Shown here: positions 25,606 through 36,550 of the stretch, one piece after another | How positions within the stretch are numbered: the stretch's first letter is position 1 | Layout: each line of letters begins with the position of its first letter | Origin: Centroberyx gerrardi | Lineage: Eukaryota > Chordata > Actinopteri > Beryciformes > Berycidae | DNA length: 64,000 nucleotides | Assembly (NCBI RefSeq): GCF_048128805.1 | Contig: NC_136004.1 | Span: 19,747,284-19,811,283 of the forward strand | Reading direction: 5' to 3' | Program-made: the position numbers and the translations under genes | The notes under the pieces: generated by a model | Told to the model about the DNA's origin: nothing | Seen by the model: only the letters and a program-made list of their open reading frames with translations | The model's database searches: none

Positions 25606-25636
25606 CTCTGTCTCTCTCTCTCTCTCTCTCTCTTTC
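25606..25636. repeat. (CT)n microsatellite
   Basis: Pyrimidine repeat of CT units, part of a longer C/T-rich stretch. Confidence 0.9.
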
Positions 25637-26499
25637 TGCCTCAGTTTTTCTCTATTACACACACACATAAGTACGCACAAATACATGACGCATGTAAATC
25701 GCAGATTGTCTTATATGGTGATTTTAGAGCGCGTTTGAAACTCATCACATGTCAACAGCGTAGAGTACATTTGGGTACTTTGGCTCAACATTAGTTTTGC
25801 AAATATTTTGACTCTTTGCTTATCCAGGTTTTATTTATCTGCCAAATTCTTCTCTACCAATCTCAACAAATTAATCGACAAAAGGAATGAACCAAAATAT
25901 TAGCGTGTCCCCGATTCCTTCCCATAAATCATATTTAGTATTCAAACCTAACTAGTATCAAGACTAACATCAAACATTAGGACTACTGTTTGGACTGCCA
26001 AGATAAACAAAATCTTTGGATGCAGGTGATTTCATGAATTGTGTTTGGAACACTTCTGTGGTTGCTAACAAACAAAAGACAAACAACACATACTGGCTAG
26101 TTTCTAGTCTCATATTTGAAGTTTCATGTCTAGGCAATGTTCTCCATAATACCATGGCTGCTTGTTTTATGTTACATTTATGCTGTTCACAGTTGCTTAA
26201 TCCCCATACATCATACTCACCAAGATATACAAGCTCCAGTATTTGAATAGACTCTAGTTGACATCCTGTAATAGCCTGTTCAACTGTTCAAGCCATGTTG
26301 AACTTTCTGCAGATTCATGCTGTAAACTACTGTGAGATTACAAGGTGCAGTTGAAAGATAAGTTGTTTTACTGTAAGCCTACATACATATTTACAGTGAG
26401 TCATCCCGCTGTTATGGAAAAAGAGGGAGGTAATGAAAAGCTGTGGAGCTCTTATGTTACAGTGTTAAATATGAGTCGGTTTGTTTCAGCTTGTGACTT

Positions 26500-26525
26500 T
26501 CTTTCTCTTTCTCTTTCTTTCTTTG

Positions 26526-26558
<33 letters not shown>

Positions 26559-26585
26559 TTCTCTCTCCTTCTCTCTATCTCTCTA
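26500..26585. repeat. (CT)n-rich pyrimidine tract
   Basis: Imperfect CTTT/CTCT repeats over about 85 bases. Confidence 0.9.
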
Positions 26586-27152
26586 TTCATTTTCTTATTA
26601 GTGTATAAGAAGACTCATCTTCACCTGTGTTATGGAGCATACTAGCAACACATGTGATAGCTGATTGGTTGAAAAGAGGGAGCCAAGTGTGTTTGTTTCT
26701 GAGATATTTCAATGTCTGAACAATCAGCTGGATTGTTACTACACATAGAAATTCACAGTGGCAACATAGATGGAAATAGGCGCTGCATACACTGAAGACG
26801 CTGTACTATAGCGCCCTCTTGTGTCCTGAATATTTTAACTTTTTAAAACTTTTTTTTAGCTTTTAATTTTAGAATATTTTAGAGTATTCTTAGGGAATGT
26901 TTAATTTTAGAATATTCTTAGGGAATGTTCCATGGAAAATAAAGGTATCTCATTTTGTTTTAATTCAGCTAAATTATGTTATGGTTAAGAAAAGCTGCTC
27001 CAAAAACCTGAGTAGAAGCGGAGCATGGGAGCTATAGTGCAAGTAGGCCTTACTTTCATCCAGCATCTTTATGATTTTATGTAACATAACGGAGATAAGA
27101 AACAAGACTACAAAGACTACATGCGGTTCATTGGGTCACGAGTTGAATTAGG

Positions 27153-27290
<138 letters not shown>

Positions 27291-28906
27291 TCTGTGGCCT
27301 ACAAATCCACAAAGAATGGGTGGTTTCAGCAGCATGTCTTTTTCAACTTGAGCTCTTATTGGACCAGAGGAAGGGGTGGAGGTGAGCACGGGGCGGCAGT
27401 GGCACAGGGAGTCCCTCTATAACAGCAGAGGAGAGAGAGAGAGAGTAAGGAGTAAAGCAACAGGGAAAAAGAAAACAGAAAATGTGGGGATTAAAGAGAG
27501 AAAAAAAACATTGAGAAGTGGGTTAGCATTGGCTTTACAGCCTCTGATACACATCATTTAGGCACACACACAGCTTAACTAGCATAAAACTTAACTTGAG
27601 CATTGCATTCAGTATGTAATATTACCTCAAACACAGACTGTCTAGTTCACTGTGGCCTTCAGCACATATGGGAACTTGCACAAACTCTGTAAACAAAACA
27701 TTCACACACACACCCATGCACACACACAAATGAGTGTGCAATGGTCATATTTGTAGACCTTTAACCATTAGCATAATGCAATAAGTGTAGAGTGCAAGTC
27801 AGAAGTCTGATGCCAAAATATTGATTTAGTTTTGATTGATTTTACTTGGTTCTCTATTCCATCTCTGTTACCATTTGGCCCAAAGAGCATGTAGGTCAAC
27901 AGCATAGCCGGCTCTTTTATCAGGGTGTTAGCAGTCAATAGTTAACCAGAGCTTTATCAGTGTCAGCCCAGGTCATTCACCATACAAATGAGTTTCCCCA
28001 TAGATAGATTTGGGGTAGCAAACTTGTGCTTTGTGCTTTGTGCTTCCTGAGCCCCCTCTCTGTTTGCGGCCCCATGCCTCAAATCTGGCATCTTCCCCAG
28101 CCTCAATCCCAATCCTCACCCCAGCGACCATTCCAGATCCAACCCGCTGTGAAGTGTGCACAACCTCTTTTGACATGTCCAAGTTCCACCCCTAACCATC
28201 CATCAGTCGTAGCTCCTGCTGTTTTCTCCCCCTGCTCCAACCTTCTGTCCCTAAGTAACTGTCCTAACAGCCTCGGCTCCAGCCCCAGCCTGTGAGAACC
28301 AGTTGTGTCTGCAAAGGCTGAAATGTCAGTACAGCTGCTGGTCAATGCCCAATACCCTGCTGTCACTGGAATAGCTGGAATAGCTCAGGGAAAGGGGATA
28401 CGGTATGTTGATGCAAATAGATTTCATAGAACAGAATTTATGGTGTAGCTTCACATGGCCCCACTATCATACGCAAGTATATGAAGTCTTGATCTGGATT
28501 CTGTGTAGCTGTGATAGGAAGAGAGAATGAGCGAGGGAAGAGAGGATGAGCCAGAAAGAGAGTTAGTCAGTGAAGAAGAGGTAGAGAGAGAGAAAGAGAG
28601 CAAAAACTGTATCTCTTATCCAGAAGTGGGAAATCTCTGATCCTTTTGGAGACAATTCTTGATCACTTCCAAGCCATTTCTGCTTTGTTCCCTCTATTAT
28701 CTGTTACATAAGGCATTAGGTCATTCCACTCCCTCTAATGTGGGCTGTGGGCATGGGGAGCAGTCTTCACTTTGTTGTGTTTGGAGCTCTTGGTAGAACC
28801 GGGTCGGGGTTCAGCGTTCTCTTGGAATTTGGGAACCGTTCCACCCTGGAGGTCTGCTGCCTGAGTCAGCACTTCGGTGTCACTTGAAACATCAGGGCTA
28901 TTTCTG

Positions 28907-28947
<41 letters not shown>

Positions 28948-29650
28948 GCATGTACATGCGCACACACGCTCATCCACACCTACTCCTGCAACCGAGGGGA
29001 GGAAGTTCAGGAGTTTCATGAATGCTTCTAGTTACTGCTGTAAGTGAAACTACGGTATGTCCATTTCCACAGTACTATAAAAGCTTCACAGTCACAGTAA
29101 GCAGTGCGCTCCGTTCAAAATACAGCCAGTGTTAGAGAAAACCAGTTTCAAATAATCATCTCCCCATGGTTGATTTGCCTGTTTGATGAATGACCACGTA
29201 AGTTTGCTGCCCTCCAGTTTGAGGTACAGCACTCTCATTGACTGAGGTTTTTTTGGCTGATAGGTTTGCTGGCTTCTGAGATCCTGAAGGTCAGAGACTC
29301 CCACTCCTTCATCTCTCTCTTACACACACAGACACACACAGAGACACACACATACAGGTGTCGCCCTATGTCACGTCAATCATACACAGATATTACATTC
29401 ACCACAACTAAAGACCAACATTCCTCTTTCAGTCGCTCTCCAGACGACGAACATGAGTGTAAACATTTTATGTGGCTTAAAATGAACAACCCATATGGCC
29501 TCTAAACCCACAATCCATTTTTGGGATTAATAACAGTTTTGTGTAGAGCAATAACCATGGATCTCTTAGATCAGTAGAAGGAAAATGATCTGTGCATTTC
29601 AGTGCAAGCTGAATACTGATAAAAATCCTACGGTGAACTATGGGTGGGAG

Positions 29651-30710
29651 CAGGGGCGGAAATTACGGGGGGGACAGGGGGGTCCGGACCCTCCCTTCCT
29701 GGGACTAACAGAGAGTTGTCCCCCTCAATATATCATTGTAAACATAACTATATGATTTTAAATAATATAATAATATGCATTGAAAGCACTTGTGCTAATT
29801 ATAGACGCAAAACAATGCGTTTTTAAGTTTCGAAAGATTGCGTCGCCCCCTCATACGCCTCACAGTGGTTTGGTCCACTGCCTACCTGCCTCCCCGAACC
29901 CCCCCACACACACATTAGCCCTCGGTACGAGTGTCTGTGGAGGATCTCTGGAAGTGTGTCAGTGGTGGCTGACCTCCAGTAAGAAGCTACTTTGCAAAGG
30001 TTAACTTAAAACAAAGGATGTGTCAGACATTTTTCTTTACTTCTACCACTCAATAGAATAAAACACATTCACAATTGTAACCAGACTACATTTTGTTCCG
30101 TTACCTCGCGGTTGAATCTTGTGCGTTAGCGTGTTGGTACGGAGCCGCGTCTCCTAATGCATGTATGTCTATGGAGGCAGGAGGTCTGTCCACAATTAAA
30201 ATCATCATAACTCACTGAATTTTCGACCGATTTCCAAGCGGTTTGGTTTGTTACAAATGCCAGACATGTATTTATGATACAGGATACTTGGTTAAATTAA
30301 AATGCCGGTTTTCATACCAAAATACTTTATCTTTTGTAGATGGTAACAGTAATATTTCTATAATATAATATTTAAGATTAACTTACCCTACGTAATTAGG
30401 TTCTAAGTATATTATTTTTTTCTTACTGCATGTAAAATGGCTGCCACTATGTTATTTTGTTCATAATTTTGGAAATAAATGAAGACTTAATTAATAAAAA
30501 AGACATAATTACAACAAACATTATGTTAAAATATAAGTAAGTTTCTGGCAGGCTTCATAGCGTTCTGGACTTTTACACATTGACAGCAAAACATTAGAGA
30601 TCTGCTTTTTCGGGAAAACTAAATCTAATTAGGCATATATTAGCTTTAGTTCAGTTAATGGGTGTTGCATCTCACCTACTACTGTAAATAACCTGCATGC
30701 TGTGTGTGTG

Positions 30711-30758
<48 letters not shown>

Positions 30759-31048
30759 CTATTTGTCAGCCAGTCAGTTAAAATGGCAGAGAAAAGAAAA
30801 ACAGACATCCGATCATTTTTCAGTGTACCGAAACGCCAAGTAAAAAGACCCCAGTAATATGGCAATTTGATAAAATCTTCATAAGAAAGGAATGAAGTGC
30901 TTATGGAAATGTTTCATAATGGACCTCTATATACATTTAATACAACAGTACTTTTGGTGGCACCTTTGGTGTCCCCTTCAGGAATTGCTCTTGAGAAATT
31001 TTTCTGTTTATTGTCCCCCCCAACAGTGAAATGAAATATCCGCCCTTG
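29651..31048 (+). mobile_element. hAT-family DNA transposon, internally deleted, with 8-bp TSD
   Basis: The left end reads CAGGGGCGGAAAT and the right end ATATCCGCCCTTG. As inverted repeats these are CAGGGGCGGAAAT and CAAGGGCGGATAT. Both ends are flanked by an identical 8-bp duplication GGTGGGAG (29643-29650 and 31049-31056), the hallmark of hAT insertion. The element is 1398 bp. It keeps about 1.1 kb of 5' region, including a (TG)n at 30703-30757, then an ATG at 30783 opening the short frame MAEKRKTDIRSFFSVPKR..., which stops at 30855-30857. That resembles the lysine-rich N-terminus of ZMYM/hAT-type transposases (family knowledge, not searched). The rest of the transposase, with dimerisation and RNase-H-like core, is missing, so it is non-autonomous. 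The perfect duplication suggests a fairly recent insertion. Confidence 0.9.
30703..30757. repeat. (TG)n microsatellite inside the hAT element
   Basis: About 24 TG units following a short TGTGTGTGGGG lead. Confidence 0.95.
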
Positions 31049-31182
31049 GGTGGGAGGCGTTTTTCTGAACTTTGCCTCTGTTGATAAACACCTTAGGGAG
31101 GTCTACCTGATTCTCCCTGGAACTGGATAGACCCAGAGCTGACAGCACTGTGCACCGCCACTCTGCTGAAGGCCAATATCCC

Positions 31183-31242
31183 TGTGTGTGTGTGTGTGTG
31201 TGTGTATGTGTGTAAGTGTGTGTGTGTGTTTGTCTGTGTGCA

Positions 31243-31276
<34 letters not shown>
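31183..31276. repeat. Compound (TG)n ... (AG)n microsatellite
   Basis: TG units with A and T interruptions (31183-31240), followed by AG units (31244-31276). Confidence 0.9.
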
Positions 31277-31281
<5 letters not shown>

Positions 31282-31623
31282 TAGAGCGATAACTGATGCA
31301 ATGATCAACGACAGTGGTTTTATATCCTGGTCCCCGGTGCCCAGAGCACCGCTGCTTTTCTCTCCTACCAGGCAGTAAATTGCACTCGCCTTGCATACCA
31401 GGTGTAAATCAGTCCCTGATTAGAAGGCTAGAATGAAAACTAGCAAAGCTCTGGGTCAAGAAGACCTGATTTAAAACCACTGACCTATGAGCCGTAGTTT
31501 CACTGTGAGGCCAAACATCACAGAAACACAAAACACAGACTGCAGACCATCTGCTCCGGCCCCACGAATCCCACAGCTGAGTCTCATGTTCAGAAAACCA
31601 GAACATGACAAAGCTGCAGTCTG

Positions 31624-31819
31624 AGTCAACCTCGAGTATACTAAAGTATACAGATATAAACTTAAAGTTAAAGTATACAAGGTACTAAAAGGTGAGTCAA
31701 TTTAGTCCCAATAAGTAACAAAATAGTACACTAAAAAGTAAACGAATAGCTTATCAAACTTAGTACACAGTTAGTACTTATTGTTAAGTATACTTTAAAA
31801 AATACACTTCAAGTTGACT
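31624..31819. mobile_element. Small MITE-like element with terminal inverted repeats
   Basis: The left end AGTCAACCTCGAGTATACT and the reverse complement of the right end AGTCAACTTGAAGTGTATT match over about 19 bases with few differences, and AAAGTATAC follows on both sides. The interior is AT-rich with many AGTAC/GTATAC words. There is no coding capacity and no clear target duplication. The superfamily is not assigned. Confidence 0.65.
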
Positions 31820-32569
31820 GCTTTTTTGTAAGGGAGAAGTGTATAGTACAAGTTAGTTGGCTGGTTGTTCCACCTTGCTGCGGCTTACGCTGCCTGGTAT
31901 CCGTCTCAGCCTTTGCAGACAGGTTCAGTTGTGAGGACTTTGGGGGTGAGTAAAGTCCTCTTTGGGTCACAAGTTTCAGGGTCACATGAGGAAGACGCAC
32001 ACCAAGAGGATCCTGTCACCAAGTTAGTCAACTGAGGGGCTCTCCAAAGGGTGAGATAACGTACAGCCATGTTACCCATAAAGCTACTTTGCAGGTAGCT
32101 TTGCTATAGCTACTCCAAGCACTGAAAGTAGAACCACAGTAGAATTCTGTCAACAGCAAAACCAGAGATATCTTTATCCTCAAATGAAAAGGCTGGTGAA
32201 GGTAATGACAGATGCTCTGGTCTGCTCAATTGGACCTGGTACTTTCCTGCATGCGTTAAACTCCTCTCCAGCTGCCATTTTAGGACGAAGTTAATGTTTT
32301 ATTAAACCAGAGATACTATTGGCAGGGTGGATGATATAATTATTAAACTGGAATAGATTTCATAATGTGGCCCTTTTTTCCTCCCCCTATTTTTTCTCAC
32401 CCTAACCAGCCTCACAACCCTGTCTTACCTTAACCGACTTTTAATCCCCATGTCATGTTTCTTTGATAGAGAGCCAGACTGTCTAGTGTTGCACAATGTC
32501 CAAATAGACATGTGGCAATTAGACATAGATCTGGCCCTGACATCAAATCCTCCCATTTTGAACCAGCAG

Positions 32570-32576
32570 TATAAAA
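32570..32576 (+). promoter_or_regulatory. bhmt: TATA box of bhmt copy 1
   Basis: TATAAAA lies 93 bases upstream of the ATG at 32669. It would place transcription start near 32600 and a 5' UTR of about 70 bases. Confidence 0.6.
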
Positions 32577-32668
32577 CTGGTGAAAAGTGACTCCCAACAC
32601 TCGTCGTACCACAAGCGGGGTTCACTGTTACCAAGTGCTTAGTACTACAACTGAAACTGGGAAAAGAG

Positions 32669-32966
32669 ATGGCACCTGTCAAAAAGGTAACCTCGCCTTT
32701 CTGCTAACATTGTAGACATACTGTTTGTATGATAAACTGAAGATAAACTTGTAAAGATTGTTAATGTAGAATAGTTCATGTCATTCATTGTTGGCCTTCA
32801 GTGATTTGACGTCTAAGGTTTATTGACGCGCCGCACCAGGCTTTAGCACTTTAGCACTCCACTTTAATTATATCTGTCATAGTTGTCTCAGTGGTCAATG
32901 GACTGTGTTGTTGTCAGGGAAAATTTTGTCAGTGCTTGGTGTGTGTGTGTGTGTGTGTGTGAGTGT

Positions 32967-33016
<50 letters not shown>

Positions 33017-35519
33017 AGTTTGTGAAACAACCAGACTAGAGCAGTCACTGCTGGAGAATCATCTAAGCCAGCGCTCTTATCTCTGTATCCTTGAACTGCA
33101 CACATAAACACATACAGGAACATAAACTTTTCACTGCACACCAAGACATTTGACCATTTCCCAACTGTGTTGCAAAACTGTTGCATTTTACACACACAAT
33201 TATTTTTTTTCAGTCCATTATTGGCCTCATTCCCTCTTATATGTTTGAAGATAAGAATAAGATAAGATAAGAATAAGACAGAAAAAACATCCTAAAGTAT
33301 CAGAGTACAGCACATGAGACCATGGATTTCTCTGCCCCCCATAGGGTATCATTGAGCGTCTGAACGCTGGGGAAGTGGTGATTGGCGATGGAGGCTTTGT
33401 GTTTGCTCTTGAGAAGAGGGGGTATGTGAAAGCAGGACCATGGACTCCTGAGGCTGCCTTCACACACCCTGAGGCTGGTAAGAAAGACAGCACACCCACA
33501 CACACATACACACACACACACAATACATGCATACCCACAGGTACCATAAGATGCAGCATAAAGTTTTACCTTTAACCTGACACAAACCTGCATGTGCCCA
33601 TCAGTGCGCCAGCTGCACAGGGAGTTCCTGAGGGCAGGCGCTAATGTCATGCAGACGTTCACGTTCTACGCCAGCGATGACAAACTGGAGAACAGGGGTC
33701 AGAGCCTGAAAATCACTGTGAGTACACGACTGCAGCACTTTACAGCCGAAACGACCAAGAGCATTGGAATCAGCAGATCAAGCAGGGTTGGAGTCTCACT
33801 TAACCCCTAATGAATCTGACCTTTTGGTTCAAAAAATGATCTGTTTCAGGGGGCACAAATCAATGAGGCAGCCTGTGACCTGGCAAGGGAAGTCGCCAGT
33901 GAGGGAGATGCACTGGTGGCCGGTGGAGTTTGCCAGACTCCCTCCTACCTGAGCTGTAAGAGCGAGACAGAGGTGAAGGCCATCTTCAAGAAACAGCTGG
34001 AAGTGTTCATGAAGAAGAATGTGGATTTCATGATCGCTGAGGTTGATTTACATTACTATTTCTTTTTGTACACGCACACACGTTTGGCAGTCTAACTACA
34101 AGTCATGTCAAGACCGCCTCGATCTGAAAGCTGTTTAGTGGAACGAATAAAGACTCACTGGTGACTGTGTTGTTTCTGTCCTTGCAGTACTTTGAGCACG
34201 TTGAGGAGGCGGAGTGGGCTGTGCAGGTGCTGAAGACCAGCGGAAAGCCTGTAGCTGCTTCCATGTGCATCGGACCAGAGGGCGACATGCATGGAGTCAC
34301 ACCTGCAGAGTGTGCTGTCAGGCTGGTTAAGGCCGGTTTGTACTTCATCTAGCCTGAATTATCTTCTTTTCTTCAGATTTAAATCCATCTCTTGTCTAAC
34401 CGGGAGTAACCGGGAGATGAATGACAGAATTGCCTCACCCTCACCCTTGTGACTCTTCTTTTTTTAATTGTTTTGTTGAAAACTCAGAACTCTGAACATA
34501 TTGATTTACCTATTAACCAACAAGTTAATAGTTAAATATCTCTCTCTCTCCCTTTTACCTACCAAACGCTCATGCTTATATGGGTCTGTGTGATTTGAAA
34601 TGGTGGCAATAGCGTGTGCTCTCCCTGTTCTCCAGGTGCCCAGATTGTGGGAGTCAACTGCCACTTTGACCCCATGACCTGTGTGAAGGCAGTTAAGATG
34701 ATGAAGGAGGGAGTGGAGAAGGCCGGGCTGAAGGCTCACTACATGGTGCAGCCTCTGGCCTACCACACCCCCGACTGCAACTGTCAGGGATTCATCGATC
34801 TGCCAGAGTTCCCCTTTGGTAAAGCACACTGTTTGGACAGTCATCAAGCATAACAATCACAACAGACAAGAAAATATATATCATCTGATGCAGCTTTGCC
34901 ATTGTCTCCATTCCCTCCCTCCTGCTCTCAGGCCTGGAGCCCAGGATCCTGACCCGTTGGGACATGCACAAGTATGCCAGAGAGGCCTATAATGTGGGCA
35001 TCCGCTTCATCGGTGGCTGCTGCGGGTTTGAGCCTTACCATATCAGGGCCGTGGCAGAGGAGCTGGCCTCCGAGAGAGGGTTCATGCCTGCGGCCTCAGA
35101 GAAGCACGGACTGTGGGGTTCAGGTCTGGAGATGCACACCAAACCCTGGGTCCGAGCCAGGTGAACCATCCAAAATTATTCAATTCAAATGCGCTGAAAT
35201 GCACGAAATGTTAGGAATACATTGCTAATACTAGGAATTTTTAACCTACCGTAGCTGTTTTTAAGAATTTTTATGCGGCTTATGTGATGTGTTTTATTTG
35301 TTTGCACTGAGCAGCAGCACTTTATGTCCAAGAAACAAGTTCATCTTATCTTACCTCACTGAGTTGGAACCGCTTTTAGATAATCCATGTCTCATTCGAC
35401 TCAAAGCTTAAAATTCATCCAGTCAGTTATGGAAAAATGGTCCCTATATTTCCTACATTCAGTGGATACTGAGGTTTGCTTGAGGACAGGCACTGTGTCA
35501 CTGTGTGTATGCCTTCTCA

Positions 35520-35562
<43 letters not shown>

Positions 35563-35761
35563 GTCTCCCAGGTCCCGTCGTGATTACTGGGAGAAGCTCC
35601 AGCCTGCATCCGGCCGGCCCAACTGCCCGTCTCTGTCCACTCCGGAGGGCTGGGGCGTGACCAAGGGCCACGCTGACCTGCTGCAGCACAAAGAGGCCAC
35701 CAGCACCCAGGAAATGAAGCACTTGCTGGAGATGCAGAAGAAGGCCAAGTCCTCTGCATGA
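32669..35761 (+). CDS. bhmt: Betaine-homocysteine S-methyltransferase, tandem copy 1, complete
   Basis: Coding exons: 32669-32686, 33345-33477, 33605-33717, 33850-34041, 34188-34335, 34636-34818, 34932-35160 and 35572-35761, giving 401 aa (human BHMT 406). The enzyme moves a methyl group from betaine to homocysteine, yielding dimethylglycine and methionine in the cytosol. The zinc ligands are all present: Cys210 in GVNCHFDP and Cys292-Cys293 in GGCCGFEP (human Cys217, 299, 300). Conserved blocks [57 protein letters not shown] and [10 protein letters not shown] identify the family. The first coding exon is only 18 bases. The last acceptor is preceded by a long (TG)n tract. It is the upstream member of a head-to-tail pair, with the stop 790 bases from the start of copy 2. 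It differs from copy 2 at several active-domain-neutral sites and in the C-terminal tail ([20 protein letters not shown]), so the pair may be differently expressed. Confidence 0.97.
32939..33016. repeat. (TG)n microsatellite in bhmt copy 1 intron 1
   Basis: About 38 TG units, interrupted twice by GA. Confidence 0.95.
35521..35559. repeat. (TG)n tract just before the last acceptor of bhmt copy 1
   Basis: About 18 TG units end only 12 bases before the acceptor AG at 35570-35571. The pyrimidine tract between them is short (TTTGCGTCTCCC). Confidence 0.95.
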
Positions 35762-35942
35762 GCGAGAGAGAAAGAGGGAGAAATCCAAAGCACCTTCCCT
35801 GACAGTGGGTCAACAAGAGAGGGGAGGGAAAGGGACGGGAGGAGGGAGGAGGGGCGGATTCTTTCCCAGTTCAGTTTGGAGACAACAAGCACTTGTAACA
35901 GCGCTGCTCTTGGAGAGGAGCATACTGTGTAAACCCCAAAAT

Positions 35943-35948
35943 AATAAA
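35943..35948 (+). other. bhmt: polyA signal of bhmt copy 1
   Basis: AATAAA lies 182 bases after the stop codon, followed by a T-rich stretch, and gives a short 3' UTR. Confidence 0.65.
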
Positions 35949-36466
35949 CTGAGTTTGGTACCTCATTTTACTGCTGTGTTGTCAATGTGGAATGAGTCTT
36001 ACTTGACTAAGCAGCACACTTTACAACACCAAAACACACACCATACAAAAAAACATGAATGAATGAATCTCTAATCATTTTGTTATTTACCTGCCAGAGA
36101 AATATGTCACACATCCCATACATGAACTGCTTTTCAAGTGATACAGTCCTTATTAGTGTGATACAGTCCTTACTAGTTTATGGAAATTATAGCTGCCCAC
36201 TATAAGAACTTGGACCTAATGAATAGCATTCTGTCACCCATAATGTGTCTATTCGGGGGCAATAAGATGGAAACCCACAAGCTAACAGGAGCACATACGA
36301 ACACATCAATAACCATAATTAAACCGGGCCAAACTAGTAACACTTACAATACACTCATTCAGATAGAGAGGGGAGGGTAAGGAGTAAACAGAGTTGTGAG
36401 TTGTGTAACTTGCCTCTTGCCAATCAGAACAGCTCCTACTTAGACCCCTCCCCTACTTGAGAGGAA

Positions 36467-36472
36467 TATATA
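36467..36472 (+). promoter_or_regulatory. bhmt: TATA box of bhmt copy 2
   Basis: TATATA within GAATATATAGAGG lies 84 bases upstream of the ATG at 36551, a spacing similar to copy 1. The space between the copies (about 36000-36460) shows only a short tandem duplication of GTGATACAGTCCTTA near 36137-36175. Confidence 0.6.
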
Positions 36473-36550
36473 GAGGCCCTCTGCCCCATACTAATGTCGC
36501 TTCAGCCTCTCAAAGACACAGCAGTCAGGGGTCCACAGAGCTGCAGGATT

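Larger units (their letters stand above)
31057..32568. other. Intergenic region before bhmt copy 1
   Basis: No exon seen. It holds a TG tract then an AG tract (31183-31276), a small inverted-repeat element (31624-31819) and single-copy-looking sequence. The last few hundred bases form the upstream region of bhmt copy 1. Confidence 0.45.
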
